DNA from: an uncultured Paracoccaceae bacterium
GTDB lineage: Bacteria; Pseudomonadota; Alphaproteobacteria; Rhodobacterales; Rhodobacteraceae
Direction of reading: 5' to 3'
Assembly: GCA_937138255.1 (NCBI GenBank)
Contig: CAKZOU010000046.1
Span: 18,616-82,615 of the forward strand
Length of the DNA stretch: 64,000 bases
The notes below the pieces were generated by a model, which saw only the letters and a list, made by a program, of their open reading frames with translations, made no database searches and was not told where the DNA came from. The translations under genes were made by a program, and so were the position numbers. Positions 33,683 to 44,079 of this stretch are shown here, piece by piece. Every line of letters starts with the position of its first letter. Position 1 is the stretch's first letter.

Positions 33683-36232
33683 GTGCAGAAAGAGATCACC
33701 TATCCGCCGGTCACGCTGATTACGCCCGAGGTGCCGATGTCGCCTTCGGTGCATGGCGGCCGCGCGAAATGCCTGCAGCGGCTCATTCGTCTCGAGATGC
33801 CAGTGCCGATCACGGTGGCTTTGTCTTTCGCCGCTGTGCGGGCCGTCGCCCAGGGGCAGCTGCCGGATATGGCCAAGGTCATGGCGCCCTTTGGCGACGA
33901 TCCCCTTATTTCGGTGCGACCCTCGAGCCAGGATCCCGACTGGGGCGGGCCGGGGGCGATCCTCAACATTGGTATGAACGACGAGCGCCATGCGCGTATG
34001 TCGGCCGAGATCGGCGCCGAGGCAGCAACCGCGCTCTATCTGCGCTTTATCCAGTGTTACGCGGTTCATGTCTCCCGCCTCGATCCGGATTCCTTCGATC
34101 TTCCGGCCCGCCCGTCGCCGCAGGCGCTGCAAGCGGCGCTGGATGCCTATGAATACGAGATGGACGAGCCCTTCCCGCAAGACCCGCGCGAGCAGTTGTC
34201 CGAGGTCTTGCGCTCAATGGCCCGCGCGTGGGATGGCACCACCGCCCGCCTTCTGCGGCAGGCAAAGGGCGCCCCCGCGGATGCAGGCCTCGGCCTTGTG
34301 GTTCAGGCGATGGCGCTGGGCGTGGGCAAGGGCGAATGCGGCTCCGGCGTGATCGAGTTTGTCGACCCGACCACCGGCGAGCGGATGCTCAAGGGCCGCT
34401 ACCTCGCGCAAAGCCAAGGCCGCGAGGCGCTGACCGATGGCGATGGGGCGCTTTATCTCATGCGCGATCCGCGCGGGCTTTCGGTGGAAGAGGCTTTGCC
34501 CGAGGTGTTTCAGAACCTCGTGCGCTATGGCGATCTCTGCCGCGCCAAGCTGCGCGAAGAGATGCAGATCGAGTTCGCGATCGAAAACGGCAGGCTCGCC
34601 ATCCTCGATGCCGTGCGCGTTCAGCGGTCGAGCCGTGCCGCGGTGCGGATTGCGGTGGCGCTGGCCGAAGACGGGATCATCCCGCGCGAGGAGGCGATCC
34701 TGCGGGTCGAGCCGACCGCACTTTCCGAGCTTCTGCACCGGCAGGTCGACCCTTCCGCGCCCCGCGATTTCATCGTCAAAGGCATCGCCGCGAGCCCCGG
34801 CGCGGCCTCGGGCAAGATCGTTTTCACCGCCGACGACGCCACCGCCAGCGCCGCCCGCAGCGAGCCTTGCGTGCTCGTCCGCTGGGAAACCAGCCCCGAA
34901 GACATTCGCGGGATGCACGTCGCCCAAGCGGTTCTGACTGTGCGTGGTGGCATCACCAGCCACGCCGCGGTGATCGGCCGCGGGCTTGGCCTGCCTTGCG
35001 TGGTGGGGGCTTCGGACCTGACCATCGACCGCAAGAAAAAGATCCTCTTCGGGCCGAACGGCAAACGCTATGCCGAAGGCGATGTCATCACCATCGACGG
35101 CACCAAGGGCGAGGTTCTGGCCGGCGAGCCGCCGATGCTCGAAGCGGCGCTTGATGGCGCGTTCCAGACGCTTCTCACTTGGGCCGACGAGTTCCGCGAT
35201 ATCGGCGTGCGCGCGAATGCCGATACACCCGCCGACGCCCAGACCGCCCGCAACTTCGCCGCGCAGGGCATCGGCCTTTGCCGCACCGAGCATATGTTCT
35301 TCGAGGGCGACCGCCTTGGTGTTATGCGCGAGATGATTTTCGCGGGCTCTGCCGGAGACCGCCGCGCCGTGCTCGACCGGCTCTTGCCGATGCAGCGGGC
35401 CGATTTCGTCGAGCTGTTCAAGATCATGCAGGGCCAGCCGGTTTGCATCCGCCTGTTCGACCCGCCCTTGCACGAGTTCCTGCCGACCGAGAAAACAGGA
35501 ATGCGGGATCTGGCTGAACAGCTCGATCTGCCGCTCTCGGACGTGGCCGCCCGTGTCGAAGCCCTGTCGGAATACAATCCGATGCTCGGGATGCGTGGCG
35601 TGCGTCTCGGCCTCACCTATCCCGAGATCTACGACATGCAGGCCCGCGCGATCTTCGAGGCGACCGTGGCCGCCAGCCGCAAGGGCGATCCGGTGGTGCC
35701 CGAGATCATGATCCCGCTGGTTTCCGCCATGCGCGAGGTCGAGATCGTCAAGACCCGCATCGACGCCGTGGCGGCCAATGTGAAGGCCGAGAGTGGGGTC
35801 GATTTCAACTATCGCCTCGGCGTGATGGTCGAGACCCCCCGTGCAGCCCTTCGTGCCGCCGACATCGCCCAACACGCTTCGTTCCTGTCCTTTGGGACCA
35901 ATGACCTGACGCAGATGACCTATGGCCTTTCGCGCGACGATGCGGGGCGGTTCATGTCGGCCTATGTGCAGGCGCATGTCTATGAGGAAGACCCGTTCCA
36001 TACCCTTGATGCCGAGGGCGTGGGCGAGCTTCTTTCGATCGGCGCCGAGCGCGGCCGAAGTGGCCGGCCCGATGTTGTCCTGTCGATCTGTGGCGAGCAC
36101 GGAGGCAGCCGGTCGGCTATAGATTTCTGCCGAAAACAGGGCTTCGACTATGTTTCCTGCTCTCCGTTCCGGGTTCCGGTTGCGCGGCTTTCCGCTGCTC
36201 AACTGGCTATCGCAGATCGTCTGAAGCTCTAG
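33683..36232 (+). CDS. Divergent pyruvate phosphate dikinase-like PEP-utilising enzyme
   Basis: Three-domain PPDK homologue of 849 residues. The swivelling His domain keeps TVRGGITSHAAVIGRGLGLP (phospho-His at about 440), and the PEP/pyruvate barrel keeps GLCRTEHMFF, RLFDPPLHEFLP, NPMLGMRGVRLG, GTNDLTQMTYGLSRDD and the catalytic Cys in SICGEHGG. The N-terminal ATP-grasp part is recognisable but altered: the usual GGKGA reads GGRAK and SMPGMMDT is absent (RPSSQDPDWGGP instead). I chose the GTG at 33683, with AGGAG 9 bases upstream, over the TTG and ATG at 33632 and 33647. It follows glyS by 69 bases. A regulatory or alternative-substrate paralogue is possible. Confidence 0.82.
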   Translation: MQKEITYPPVTLITPEVPMSPSVHGGRAKCLQRLIRLEMPVPITVALSFAAVRAVAQGQLPDMAKVMAPFGDDPLISVRPSSQDPDWGGPGAILNIGMNDERHARMSAEIGAEAATALYLRFIQCYAVHVSRLDPDSFDLPARPSPQALQAALDAYEYEMDEPFPQDPREQLSEVLRSMARAWDGTTARLLRQAKGAPADAGLGLVVQAMALGVGKGECGSGVIEFVDPTTGERMLKGRYLAQSQGREALTDGDGALYLMRDPRGLSVEEALPEVFQNLVRYGDLCRAKLREEMQIEFAIENGRLAILDAVRVQRSSRAAVRIAVALAEDGIIPREEAILRVEPTALSELLHRQVDPSAPRDFIVKGIAASPGAASGKIVFTADDATASAARSEPCVLVRWETSPEDIRGMHVAQAVLTVRGGITSHAAVIGRGLGLPCVVGASDLTIDRKKKILFGPNGKRYAEGDVITIDGTKGEVLAGEPPMLEAALDGAFQTLLTWADEFRDIGVRANADTPADAQTARNFAAQGIGLCRTEHMFFEGDRLGVMREMIFAGSAGDRRAVLDRLLPMQRADFVELFKIMQGQPVCIRLFDPPLHEFLPTEKTGMRDLAEQLDLPLSDVAARVEALSEYNPMLGMRGVRLGLTYPEIYDMQARAIFEATVAASRKGDPVVPEIMIPLVSAMREVEIVKTRIDAVAANVKAESGVDFNYRLGVMVETPRAALRAADIAQHASFLSFGTNDLTQMTYGLSRDDAGRFMSAYVQAHVYEEDPFHTLDAEGVGELLSIGAERGRSGRPDVVLSICGEHGGSRSAIDFCRKQGFDYVSCSPFRVPVARLSAAQLAIADRLKL

Positions 36233-36271
36233 ATTTGGTATGACGTCTGGGCCCCCAACTACATATATGGG

Positions 36272-36300
36272 GTCAAAGCTGACAGTTTTCGTCAAAGCTG
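36272..36300. repeat. Pair of 10-bp direct repeats in the SleB-gene upstream region
   Basis: GTCAAAGCTG occurs at 36272-36281 and again at 36291-36300, 19 bases apart start to start. They lie between the PPDK-like stop and the hydrolase start, so they might be an operator, but no known regulator box was recognised. The rest of this 164-base gap shows no gene. Confidence 0.5.
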
Positions 36301-36396
36301 GGGAAAACTCGAGCTTTAAGGTGGACGGCTTTCCCATTTCGCATTAAGGAGTGCCGGCCTGCGCGGGGCTAACCGCGTGGAACCTGGGTTGGGGAA

Positions 36397-37074
36397 ATGA
36401 TCCTGTCGCTCGGACATCGTATGATCCGGGTCGCCATCTGTGCGGCCGGCATATTTGTGTTTGGGGCTGTGGCCTCCTCTTCTGAAGAGCTTCTAGCCAG
36501 CCGTCTTGGGGCGTTGCTTGGGCAAGAGCGCCAAGCGCTCGACGTTGTGTCGTCCGCCCATTTGGAAATGCTTACTGCGCCGCCGAACAAGGCTCAGGAC
36601 CGCCAAGAAGAGATCAGCGAACACTACACCGCCGAATATCTTGCCCAGCAACCTGCCCCTGAGGGTGACGCGCAATGGGAATGCCTGACCGAGGCGCTCT
36701 ATTTTGAGGCGCGCGGTGAAACGATCGAGGGGATGTTCGCGGTTGGCGAAGTGATCCTCAACCGGGTTGAGAGCAGCTCTTTCCCCACCACCATCTGCAA
36801 AGTCGTCAATCAGGGCACGGGGCAACGTTTTGCCTGCCAGTTCACCTATACCTGCGATGGCAAGCTGGAATCGGTGCACGAGCCCGCGGCATGGGACATG
36901 GTAGGCCGTATCGCCCGGCTTCTGATCGATGGAGCATCAAGCGACCTGACCCACGGCGCAACCTTCTATCACGCGATGTCGGTCAGCCCATCTTGGGCCA
37001 ACCGCTTTGCTCAGACCGCGACGATCGGCTCGCATCTCTTTTATCGCGAACCAACCCGCACAGCGTCGAACTGA
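36397..37074 (+). CDS. SleB-type cell wall hydrolase
   Basis: Exported or membrane-anchored protein of 225 residues with an N-terminal hydrophobic signal (about 9-27) and a Hydrolase_2 (SleB/CwlJ) domain in the C-terminal two thirds: ECLTEALYFEARGE with the catalytic Glu at about 107, MFAVGEVILNRV, FPTTICKVVNQG and CQFTYTCDGK. The family cleaves peptidoglycan, in spore formers during germination; in non-sporulating alphaproteobacteria it is thought to remodel the wall. It precedes folB by 72 bases, and the link to folB-folP-glmM may only be positional. Confidence 0.88.
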   Translation: MILSLGHRMIRVAICAAGIFVFGAVASSSEELLASRLGALLGQERQALDVVSSAHLEMLTAPPNKAQDRQEEISEHYTAEYLAQQPAPEGDAQWECLTEALYFEARGETIEGMFAVGEVILNRVESSSFPTTICKVVNQGTGQRFACQFTYTCDGKLESVHEPAAWDMVGRIARLLIDGASSDLTHGATFYHAMSVSPSWANRFAQTATIGSHLFYREPTRTASN

Positions 37075-37146
37075 TCCGCATCTCTGGTTGCCGTTGGGGT
37101 CGCGTGGCGCTATTCCGCGAGCATTATTCGCCGCTGGGGCTATGAT

Positions 37147-38061
37147 ATGACCGACGACATAAGTCTCGCTTTTGCCCATCCGGCCGAACGCGCCGCTGCC
37201 AGCGCGACACAGCCCTGCGACCGGATCTCGCTGCGCGACTATATCGTCGAGGTCGAGATCGGCGCCTTCCAGCAGGAACGCGGGCACCTTCAGCGGGTGC
37301 GCTTCAACGTTGTCGTCGAGGTTGCCCCGCAGACCGGCGAGATCGACGACGATGTGGATCGCATTCTGTCCTACGACAAGGTGACCGAGGCCATTGGCGC
37401 CGAACTGGGCGAAGAGCGGATCAATCTTCTCGAAACGCTCGCCGCCCGCGTGGCCGAACGCATCCTTCGCGAGCCGCAGGCGCAACGGATATTCGTGCGG
37501 ATCGAGAAATTGGATCGTGGGCCGTTTTCACTGGGTGTCGAGATCGTTCGCGCCAAGGGCGAAGTGGCGCGCAAGGGGCAAGATCATGTGCAGGTGCCGC
37601 ATCCCCGGATCGCGTTCCTGACGAACGAGGCGGTGGCAGCGTCTGGCCTCTCGACATGGATCGATCAACTTTCGGCCGACAGGACGCCGCTAATCCTCTG
37701 CGTCGGCGCTGCAACGGGGGTGGCGCCCGAAGCGTCCTCGCCCCTTGCCCAACGGCGGATCGACCTTCTCGCCATCGAACAGAACGCATGGATTCTGGCG
37801 GCCCGGGATTCGCGGTGCATCGTGGTGGAGACCCGGACCGAGCTCGACTGGGCCATGAAAAACGGCGAGATCACGGTCTGGGCGCCCTCTAAGATCGTGC
37901 TCGATTCTGCCCATCGCCCCTCGGTCGGCCCGCGTGACCCGCTGGCATTGGCTGGCTGGTTTGCCGAAGAGATGAAGGCAGCCGAATTTGTGGTCATCGG
38001 GGCCGAGGCGCCGGAACTTTCGATCCCGAGCCGCGCGATGCCTCTTGGGGCAACGAAGTGA
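37147..38061 (+). CDS. folB: Dihydroneopterin aldolase with fused C-terminal kinase-like domain
   Basis: Residues about 26-145 form a complete FolB domain (dihydroneopterin to hydroxymethyl-dihydropterin): ISLRDYIVEVEIGAFQQERG, YDKVTEAI and the active-site Lys in VRIEKLDRGPFS. The remaining 160 residues are a second domain. Its stretches ITVWAPSKIVL and DPLALAGWFAEEMKAAEFVVIG remind me of the C-terminal half of amino-acid-kinase-fold proteins, but the nucleotide-binding loops are not obvious, so it may be degenerate. Usual FolB is about 120 residues. The stop overlaps the folP GTG (GTGA), linking the two folate steps. Confidence 0.85.
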   Translation: MTDDISLAFAHPAERAAASATQPCDRISLRDYIVEVEIGAFQQERGHLQRVRFNVVVEVAPQTGEIDDDVDRILSYDKVTEAIGAELGEERINLLETLAARVAERILREPQAQRIFVRIEKLDRGPFSLGVEIVRAKGEVARKGQDHVQVPHPRIAFLTNEAVAASGLSTWIDQLSADRTPLILCVGAATGVAPEASSPLAQRRIDLLAIEQNAWILAARDSRCIVVETRTELDWAMKNGEITVWAPSKIVLDSAHRPSVGPRDPLALAGWFAEEMKAAEFVVIGAEAPELSIPSRAMPLGATK

Positions 38062-39071
38062 CCTCCTATCACCAACCGGCCGCCCGGAGCGGTGAGCCTC
38101 GCCCCGACGGCGCGCTGCCTCTTGCGGGAAGCGCCTCGGTCTGGTGGCAGGGGGCGTTTAGCGGCGGGCGAGATCACCTTGCTGAAACATTGGCCGTGGC
38201 TTTGGACGCCGCCACTCAAAGGCGGCTCTCGGGCCTCCGAGCCGACATTGCGGGCCTTTCCCTCGACCGCCCGCGTATCATGGGGATCCTCAATATCACC
38301 CCCGACAGCTTTTCCGATGGCGGGCAGATCTTTGCCGTCGAGGACGCGCTCAACCGCGCCCGCAAGATGGCCACTGAGGCGGACATCCTCGATATCGGAG
38401 GCGAAAGCACACGGCCCGGATCGGCCACTGTCGCCGAAAAAGACGAAATCGCCCGCGTCGTTCCGGTGATCGAAGCGATCCGCGCGGCCGGGATCACGAC
38501 ACCGATTTCCATCGACACGCGCAAGGCCAGCGTTGCCGCCGCTGCGCTGGATGCTGGCGCCGATATCGTCAACGATGTGGCCGCCATGACCTATGACAGC
38601 GCGATGGCGGGCCTTGTGGCGGAGCGTGGCGTGCCGGTCTGCCTCATGCACGCGCAGGGCGATCCAGCGACGATGCAGGACGATCCGCGCTATGACGATG
38701 TTGTGCTGGATGTGTTCGACTGGCTGTCGGAGCGGATCAGCGCTGCCCAATCGGCGGGCATCGCTCGCGACAAGATCATCGTCGATCCCGGCATCGGCTT
38801 TGGTAAGACGCTGCAACATAACGTGAGTCTCTTGCAGAACCTTTCAATCTATCATGACCTCGGTTTCCCGATCCTTCTCGGCGCCTCGCGCAAGCGGTTC
38901 ATCGGCACGATCGGCAACGCGCCCGATCCTTTGGATCGCGTGGCGGGTTCGGTGGCCGTGGCACTGCATGGTGCAGCGCAGGCTGTTCAGATCCTGCGTG
39001 TCCATGATACATTCGAAACAAGACAGGCGTTGAGCCTGCAACAGGCGATTTTCGGGACGGATATTTCATGA
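38058..39071 (+). CDS. folP: Dihydropteroate synthase
   Basis: DHPS of 337 residues, joining p-aminobenzoate to hydroxymethyl-dihydropterin diphosphate; target of sulfonamides. The TIM-barrel signatures are [15 protein letters not shown] (about 75-89), [37 protein letters not shown] and [11 protein letters not shown]. About 70 residues precede the barrel, a longer N-terminus than in E. coli FolP (282 residues in all). It starts with GTG within the folB stop and ends within the glmM start (ATGA), so folB, folP and glmM are coupled. Confidence 0.95.
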   Translation: MTSYHQPAARSGEPRPDGALPLAGSASVWWQGAFSGGRDHLAETLAVALDAATQRRLSGLRADIAGLSLDRPRIMGILNITPDSFSDGGQIFAVEDALNRARKMATEADILDIGGESTRPGSATVAEKDEIARVVPVIEAIRAAGITTPISIDTRKASVAAAALDAGADIVNDVAAMTYDSAMAGLVAERGVPVCLMHAQGDPATMQDDPRYDDVVLDVFDWLSERISAAQSAGIARDKIIVDPGIGFGKTLQHNVSLLQNLSIYHDLGFPILLGASRKRFIGTIGNAPDPLDRVAGSVAVALHGAAQAVQILRVHDTFETRQALSLQQAIFGTDIS

Positions 39072-40411
39072 GCCGCAAGCTTTTCGGGACAGACGGCGTG
39101 CGTGGCACAGCCAACACCTATCCGATGACCGCAGACCTTGCCCTGCGCCTCGGCGCGGCGGCGGGCCGCTATTTCGGCAATGACGGTGCCAACGGGCACC
39201 GCGTGGTGATCGGCAAGGACACGCGCCTTTCGGGCTATATGTTCGAAAACGCGCTCACCGCGGGCCTGACTTCGACGGGCATGAACGTGCTGCTCCTTGG
39301 CCCCGTTCCGACCCCCGCTGTCGGGATGCTGACTACGACCATGCGCGCCGATCTGGGCATCATGATCTCCGCCAGTCACAATCCGCACCACGACAACGGG
39401 ATCAAGTTCTTCGGCCCTGATGGCTTCAAGCTCTCCGACGCCGCGGAGGCCGAAATCGAGGCGCTGCTTGAGGGCGATCCCGCCTATGCGCCGGCCGACC
39501 GTATCGGACGGGCCAAGCGGATCGACGATGGCCGGTTCCGCTATGCCGAGCGGGTCAAATCGACCTTTCCCGCCGGCAAGCACCTAACCGGCCTTAAAGT
39601 GGTGATCGACTGCGCCAACGGCGCCGCCTATCGTGTCGCGCCTGAGGTGCTTTGGGAGCTTGGCGCCGAGGTGATCCCCGTGGGCGTTGCGCCGAACGGT
39701 CGCAATATCAACGAGAAATGCGGCTCGACGAGCCCGGCTTTGGCTGCCGAGACCATCGTTGCCCATGGGGCCGATATGGGCATTTGCCTCGATGGCGATG
39801 CCGACCGGGTGATGATCCTTGATGAAACGGGCAAGGTCGCCGATGGCGATCAGATCATGGCGCTTATGGCCACGCGCTGGGCGGCGGAGGGGCGGCTCAA
39901 TCATGGAACGCTCGTCGCAACCGTCATGTCCAATCTCGGGCTGGAACGTTTCCTCCAAGGCAAGGGCCTCCGCCTTGAACGCACCGCCGTGGGCGATCGT
40001 TATGTGGTCGAGCGGATGCGCAAGGGTGGGTTTAACTTGGGTGGCGAACAGTCCGGCCATATCGTGATGACCGATTACGCGACAACCGGCGACGGCCTTC
40101 TGGCTGGCCTTCAGTTCCTTGCAGCCATGGTCGAAACCGGCAGGAAGGCAAGCGAGCTTGCCCGCAATTTCGAGACCGTGCCGCAAATGCTCAAGAATGT
40201 TCGCTATGGCGCGGGGCAAGACCCGCTGGCCTCGAAAACTGTGAAAGATGCCATAGCGGCCGCCGAAGCCGATCTTGTCGGCAAGGGTCGCCTCCTGATC
40301 CGCAAGTCGGGCACCGAGCCTCTCGTGCGGGTGATGGCTGAATGCGAGGATGCAGGGCTTCTTGCTCGGGTCGTCGACGGGATCGTGGCCGAGGTCGCGG
40401 CGGCAAGCTAA
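39068..40411 (+). CDS. glmM: Phosphoglucosamine mutase
   Basis: Converts glucosamine-6-phosphate to glucosamine-1-phosphate for UDP-GlcNAc and thus peptidoglycan and lipid A, 447 residues. Landmarks are [17 protein letters not shown], the phospho-serine loop [14 protein letters not shown] (Ser at about 103), the metal loop DGDADRVMI and the phosphate-binding [12 protein letters not shown]. It overlaps folP by ATGA, the folP-glmM pairing known from many Proteobacteria. The stop overlaps that of the convergent transporter gene (CTAA, 40408-40411). Confidence 0.97.
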   Translation: MSRKLFGTDGVRGTANTYPMTADLALRLGAAAGRYFGNDGANGHRVVIGKDTRLSGYMFENALTAGLTSTGMNVLLLGPVPTPAVGMLTTTMRADLGIMISASHNPHHDNGIKFFGPDGFKLSDAAEAEIEALLEGDPAYAPADRIGRAKRIDDGRFRYAERVKSTFPAGKHLTGLKVVIDCANGAAYRVAPEVLWELGAEVIPVGVAPNGRNINEKCGSTSPALAAETIVAHGADMGICLDGDADRVMILDETGKVADGDQIMALMATRWAAEGRLNHGTLVATVMSNLGLERFLQGKGLRLERTAVGDRYVVERMRKGGFNLGGEQSGHIVMTDYATTGDGLLAGLQFLAAMVETGRKASELARNFETVPQMLKNVRYGAGQDPLASKTVKDAIAAAEADLVGKGRLLIRKSGTEPLVRVMAECEDAGLLARVVDGIVAEVAAAS

Positions 40412-41307
40412 GCCCTTCGCCCGAAGAACCGGATCGGTTTGCGCCATTGGCTGACGGCGAGGCCGCAGAGGATCAGGCCGAGCGCCGCAAAGAAGCGGAA
40501 CGGCAGGTCTTCGCGCAGGACGAAGGCTCCGAAAACCACCGACCAGAGCGGCACCTGATAGTTCACCAAGGTCATGAACACCGACCCCGCGCTGCGGATG
40601 ACGATGACGCGCAGAAGGTTGGCGAGGGCGGTCGGCAGGAAGCCCAGGACGAGGACCGCAAGGCCGGGGCGCAAGCCTTCCCAGCCGGGCAGGCCTTCGA
40701 TGGCCAAGGTGGGCGGGATCAGGATGATCGAGCCGACGATCAGGGTCGCGGCGGCCATGGTGATCGGGTCGATGGGCGGGCAGCGGCGGGTGAGGATGCT
40801 GGAGACAGCATAGGAGACGGTTGCTGCAAGGCAGGCGATCTGGCCCAAGGGCGCCATGCCTTCGCCGATCTTGAGGGCGGCGGGGCCGATCAGGACGATG
40901 GCGCCCAGAAAGCCGACCGCGACACCGGCGAAACGACGGGCCGAGAGGGGTTCGTCGGAAAAGAAATGCGCGAGCGGCAGAACGACGAGGGGCAATGCCG
41001 CCATCGAAATCCCGGCGAAGGCCGAGGGGACATATTGCTGGCCCCAACTCAGAAGCGTGAAAGGCAGCGCGGTGTTGAGTGCTCCGATCAAGACGAGGTG
41101 CTTGATCACAGCCCGATCCGGCATCGGGCGCCCCAAGGCCACGACCAGCGCGGAGAGGGCGATCGCCCCGAGGGTGGAGCGCGCGCAGGCGACCGTGAGC
41201 GGCCCGTAGCCCTCAAGCGCGATGGACACGACCATGAACGTCCCGCCCCAGATGAGGCCGAGGGCAAAGATCGAAAACCAGTTGGCGGGGGTCGGGGCTT
41301 GGGTCAT
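40408..41307 (-). CDS. EamA family DMT transporter
   Basis: Ten-helix drug/metabolite exporter, 299 residues, with two EamA repeats. The first repeat has [20 protein letters not shown] and [10 protein letters not shown], the second [20 protein letters not shown] and [18 protein letters not shown], the usual place of the conserved Glu. It is convergent with glmM and divergent from the host-attachment family gene. No neighbour hints at its substrate. Confidence 0.87.
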   Translation of the reverse strand: MTQAPTPANWFSIFALGLIWGGTFMVVSIALEGYGPLTVACARSTLGAIALSALVVALGRPMPDRAVIKHLVLIGALNTALPFTLLSWGQQYVPSAFAGISMAALPLVVLPLAHFFSDEPLSARRFAGVAVGFLGAIVLIGPAALKIGEGMAPLGQIACLAATVSYAVSSILTRRCPPIDPITMAAATLIVGSIILIPPTLAIEGLPGWEGLRPGLAVLVLGFLPTALANLLRVIVIRSAGSVFMTLVNYQVPLWSVVFGAFVLREDLPFRFFAALGLILCGLAVSQWRKPIRFFGRRA

Positions 41308-41429
41308 GCCTTGCGGATTACAGGCTGGACGGACCTTGCGCCAGAGGCTTCGCCGCCTTGATCCCGCTCAAAGCGCGACAAAGGGCTTTGGACTATGCTG
41401 TTCCCGACATGACAACCACGGAGGTCCGC

Positions 41430-41885
41430 ATGGTATTCCTCAAGTCAGGCGCCTGGGCGCTGATTGCCGACGGTCGCAAGGCGCTGTTTCTGCGCAACAG
41501 CGGCGACACCAAGGCCTATGACCTTCGGGTCGTCTGGCACCGGACGATGGAGAACCCGGCCAATCACGAACAAGGCAGCGGCCGCCCGGATCGGGCCAAT
41601 CCCGGCCCCGGGGGGCGGAAGTCGGCCATTGAGCCGACCGATTGGCACCAGATGGCCGAAGACCGCTTTGCCTTGGAAGTGGCCGGCATCCTCAATAAAG
41701 CCCATGCCGATGGCGCCTTTGAAGAGGTGGTGATCGTAGCCCCTCCGGCCGCGCTCGGCGAGTTGCGCGATCACCTCTCGGCAAAGGCGTCTGGCGCGGT
41801 GATCGCCCAGATTGCCAAGACGCTGACCGATCATCCGATCGACAAGATCGAAAAGATCCTGAAATCAGACCTCGACTCTCTTTAG
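41430..41885 (+). CDS. Host attachment family protein
   Basis: Cytoplasmic protein of 151 residues matching the family named for Agrobacterium attachment (PF10116, related to eRF1/baeRF folds). Visible features are AWALIADGRKALFLRN at the N-terminus, a flexible Gly/Pro/Arg-rich loop (about 48-65) and VVIVAPPAALGELRDHL followed by AQIAKTLTDHPIDKIEKIL. The ATG at 41430 is set by GGAGG 5 bases upstream; ATG at 41409 is in frame but lacks one. The name reflects the original mutant phenotype, and its actual biochemical role is unknown. Confidence 0.87.
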   Translation: MVFLKSGAWALIADGRKALFLRNSGDTKAYDLRVVWHRTMENPANHEQGSGRPDRANPGPGGRKSAIEPTDWHQMAEDRFALEVAGILNKAHADGAFEEVVIVAPPAALGELRDHLSAKASGAVIAQIAKTLTDHPIDKIEKILKSDLDSL

Positions 41886-41894
41886 ACAAAGAAA

Positions 41895-41916
41895 AGGGGC
41901 GCCCGAAGGCGCCCCT
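41895..41916 (-). terminator. Bidirectional hairpin terminator between host-attachment gene and ilvC
   Basis: AGGGGCGCC (41895-41903) and GGCGCCCCT (41908-41916) pair perfectly around CGAA. On the minus strand the stem runs into CCCCTTTTCTTTG, so it is best placed as the ilvC terminator; it can also stop the plus-strand gene ending at 41885. Confidence 0.78.
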
Positions 41917-41937
41917 GAACTTGGGTTGTAGCCGCGC

Positions 41938-43062
<1,125 letters not shown>

Positions 43063-43095
43063 TTATTCGCAGTTCTTTGAAATAGTGCGAAATCT

Positions 43096-43551
43096 ATGCT
43101 TGACGATACTGACCGCCGCCTTTTGCGCCATCTGCAGGATGACCCCTCGCTGGCTTTGCCAGAGCTGGCGGAGCTTTGCGGTCTGACCGCGGGCCGCGCC
43201 GGGCGGCGGATCGAGAAGCTGCGCGAGGCGGGGATCCTCAAGGGGCAGGAGGCGGTGATCGACTGGAAGGCGCTGGGCTTTGCCGTGGCGGTGTCGCTCA
43301 GAATTACGCTCGACAAGACCGCGCCGAGCGCCTTTGACGAATTTCTGGCCGCCGCGCGCGGTGTGGCCGAGGTGATCGAGATCCAGACGTTTTTAGGGCG
43401 GGTCGATGTGCGGCTGCATATCGTCGCCCGCGATCTGGGGCATTGGCAGACGATCTATCGCGAGAAGGTCCTCACGCTGCCGCATATCGCCGATATCGAG
43501 GCGCTTATGACGGTGGCGACGGTCAAGATGGACGAGGCCCTGCCGCTTTGA
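43096..43551 (+). CDS. Lrp/AsnC family transcriptional regulator (first of pair)
   Basis: Feast/famine-type regulator of 151 residues. The N-terminal winged helix (LDDTDRRLLRHLQDDPSLALPELAELCGLT in family layout) has the recognition helix around TAGRAGRRIEKLREAGILKG, and a C-terminal RAM ligand-binding domain follows (VDVRLHIVARDLGHWQTIYREKVL). It lacks the motifs of the related siroheme decarboxylases. It is coupled by TTGA (43548-43551) to a second Lrp gene of identical length and lies opposite ilvC, so control of branched-chain amino acid synthesis is a fair inference. Confidence 0.9.
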   Translation: MLDDTDRRLLRHLQDDPSLALPELAELCGLTAGRAGRRIEKLREAGILKGQEAVIDWKALGFAVAVSLRITLDKTAPSAFDEFLAAARGVAEVIEIQTFLGRVDVRLHIVARDLGHWQTIYREKVLTLPHIADIEALMTVATVKMDEALPL

Positions 43552-44003
43552 CCCCGCTTGACGACCTCGACCGCGCGATCCTCAAGGCGCTCGCCGCCGA
43601 TGCCGCGCTTTCGGCCAGCACGCTGTCGCGCCGCCTTGGCCTGAGCCAGCCCGCCACATGGCGACGGATGCGGCGGTTGCAGGACGAGGGGATCATCGCG
43701 GGCCGCCGCCTCGTGCTCGATGCCGAGAAGCTCGGCTTCGGCGTCACTGTCTTCCTCGGCATCAAGCTCGCCGCCAAAGGGCGCGTGAGCCTTGAGGATT
43801 TCGAACGCGCCGTGACCTCGATCCGCGAGGTGCAGACGGTCGAACACGTCCTTGGCCTCTATGACTACCGCCTGCGCGTCGTCGCCCGCGATCTCGCCGA
43901 TTTCGAGCGCGTCCTGCGCCGCCGGATCATGACGCTGCCGGGGGTTGGCAATGTCGAGGCCAACGTCCTTCTCTCGGAAGAGCGTCGCCCCGGCCCGATC
44001 TGA
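43548..44003 (+). CDS. Lrp/AsnC family transcriptional regulator (second of pair)
   Basis: Second Lrp-type protein, also 151 residues, with the DNA-binding domain LDDLDRAILKALAADAALSAS... followed by LGLSQPATWRRMRRLQDEGII as recognition helix and a RAM domain with YDYRLRVVARDLADFERVLRR. It starts at TTG inside the stop codon of the first gene (TTGA overlap). The two differ clearly in sequence yet match in length and order, so they may form a hetero-oligomer. A class V aminotransferase gene follows 76 bases downstream. Confidence 0.87.
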   Translation: MTPLDDLDRAILKALAADAALSASTLSRRLGLSQPATWRRMRRLQDEGIIAGRRLVLDAEKLGFGVTVFLGIKLAAKGRVSLEDFERAVTSIREVQTVEHVLGLYDYRLRVVARDLADFERVLRRRIMTLPGVGNVEANVLLSEERRPGPI

Positions 44004-44079
44004 CGCGGTTTGGGCAACTTTGCCTTTGCAACCCGCCGCCGCCCTGCGTAGGTCTATCTCAGCAAAGAAGGAGCCCCCC

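Noticed and set aside
34214..36337. Minus-strand frame of 707 codons opposite the PPDK-like gene
   Set aside because: The plus strand has full PPDK motifs over the same range; the antisense product is low-complexity and shows no recognisable domain.
43096..44003. Idea that the paired Lrp-like genes are siroheme decarboxylases (NirDL/AhbAB)
   Set aside because: The decarboxylase signature segments are missing and no haem d1 or alternative haem genes are nearby; standard Lrp features are present.
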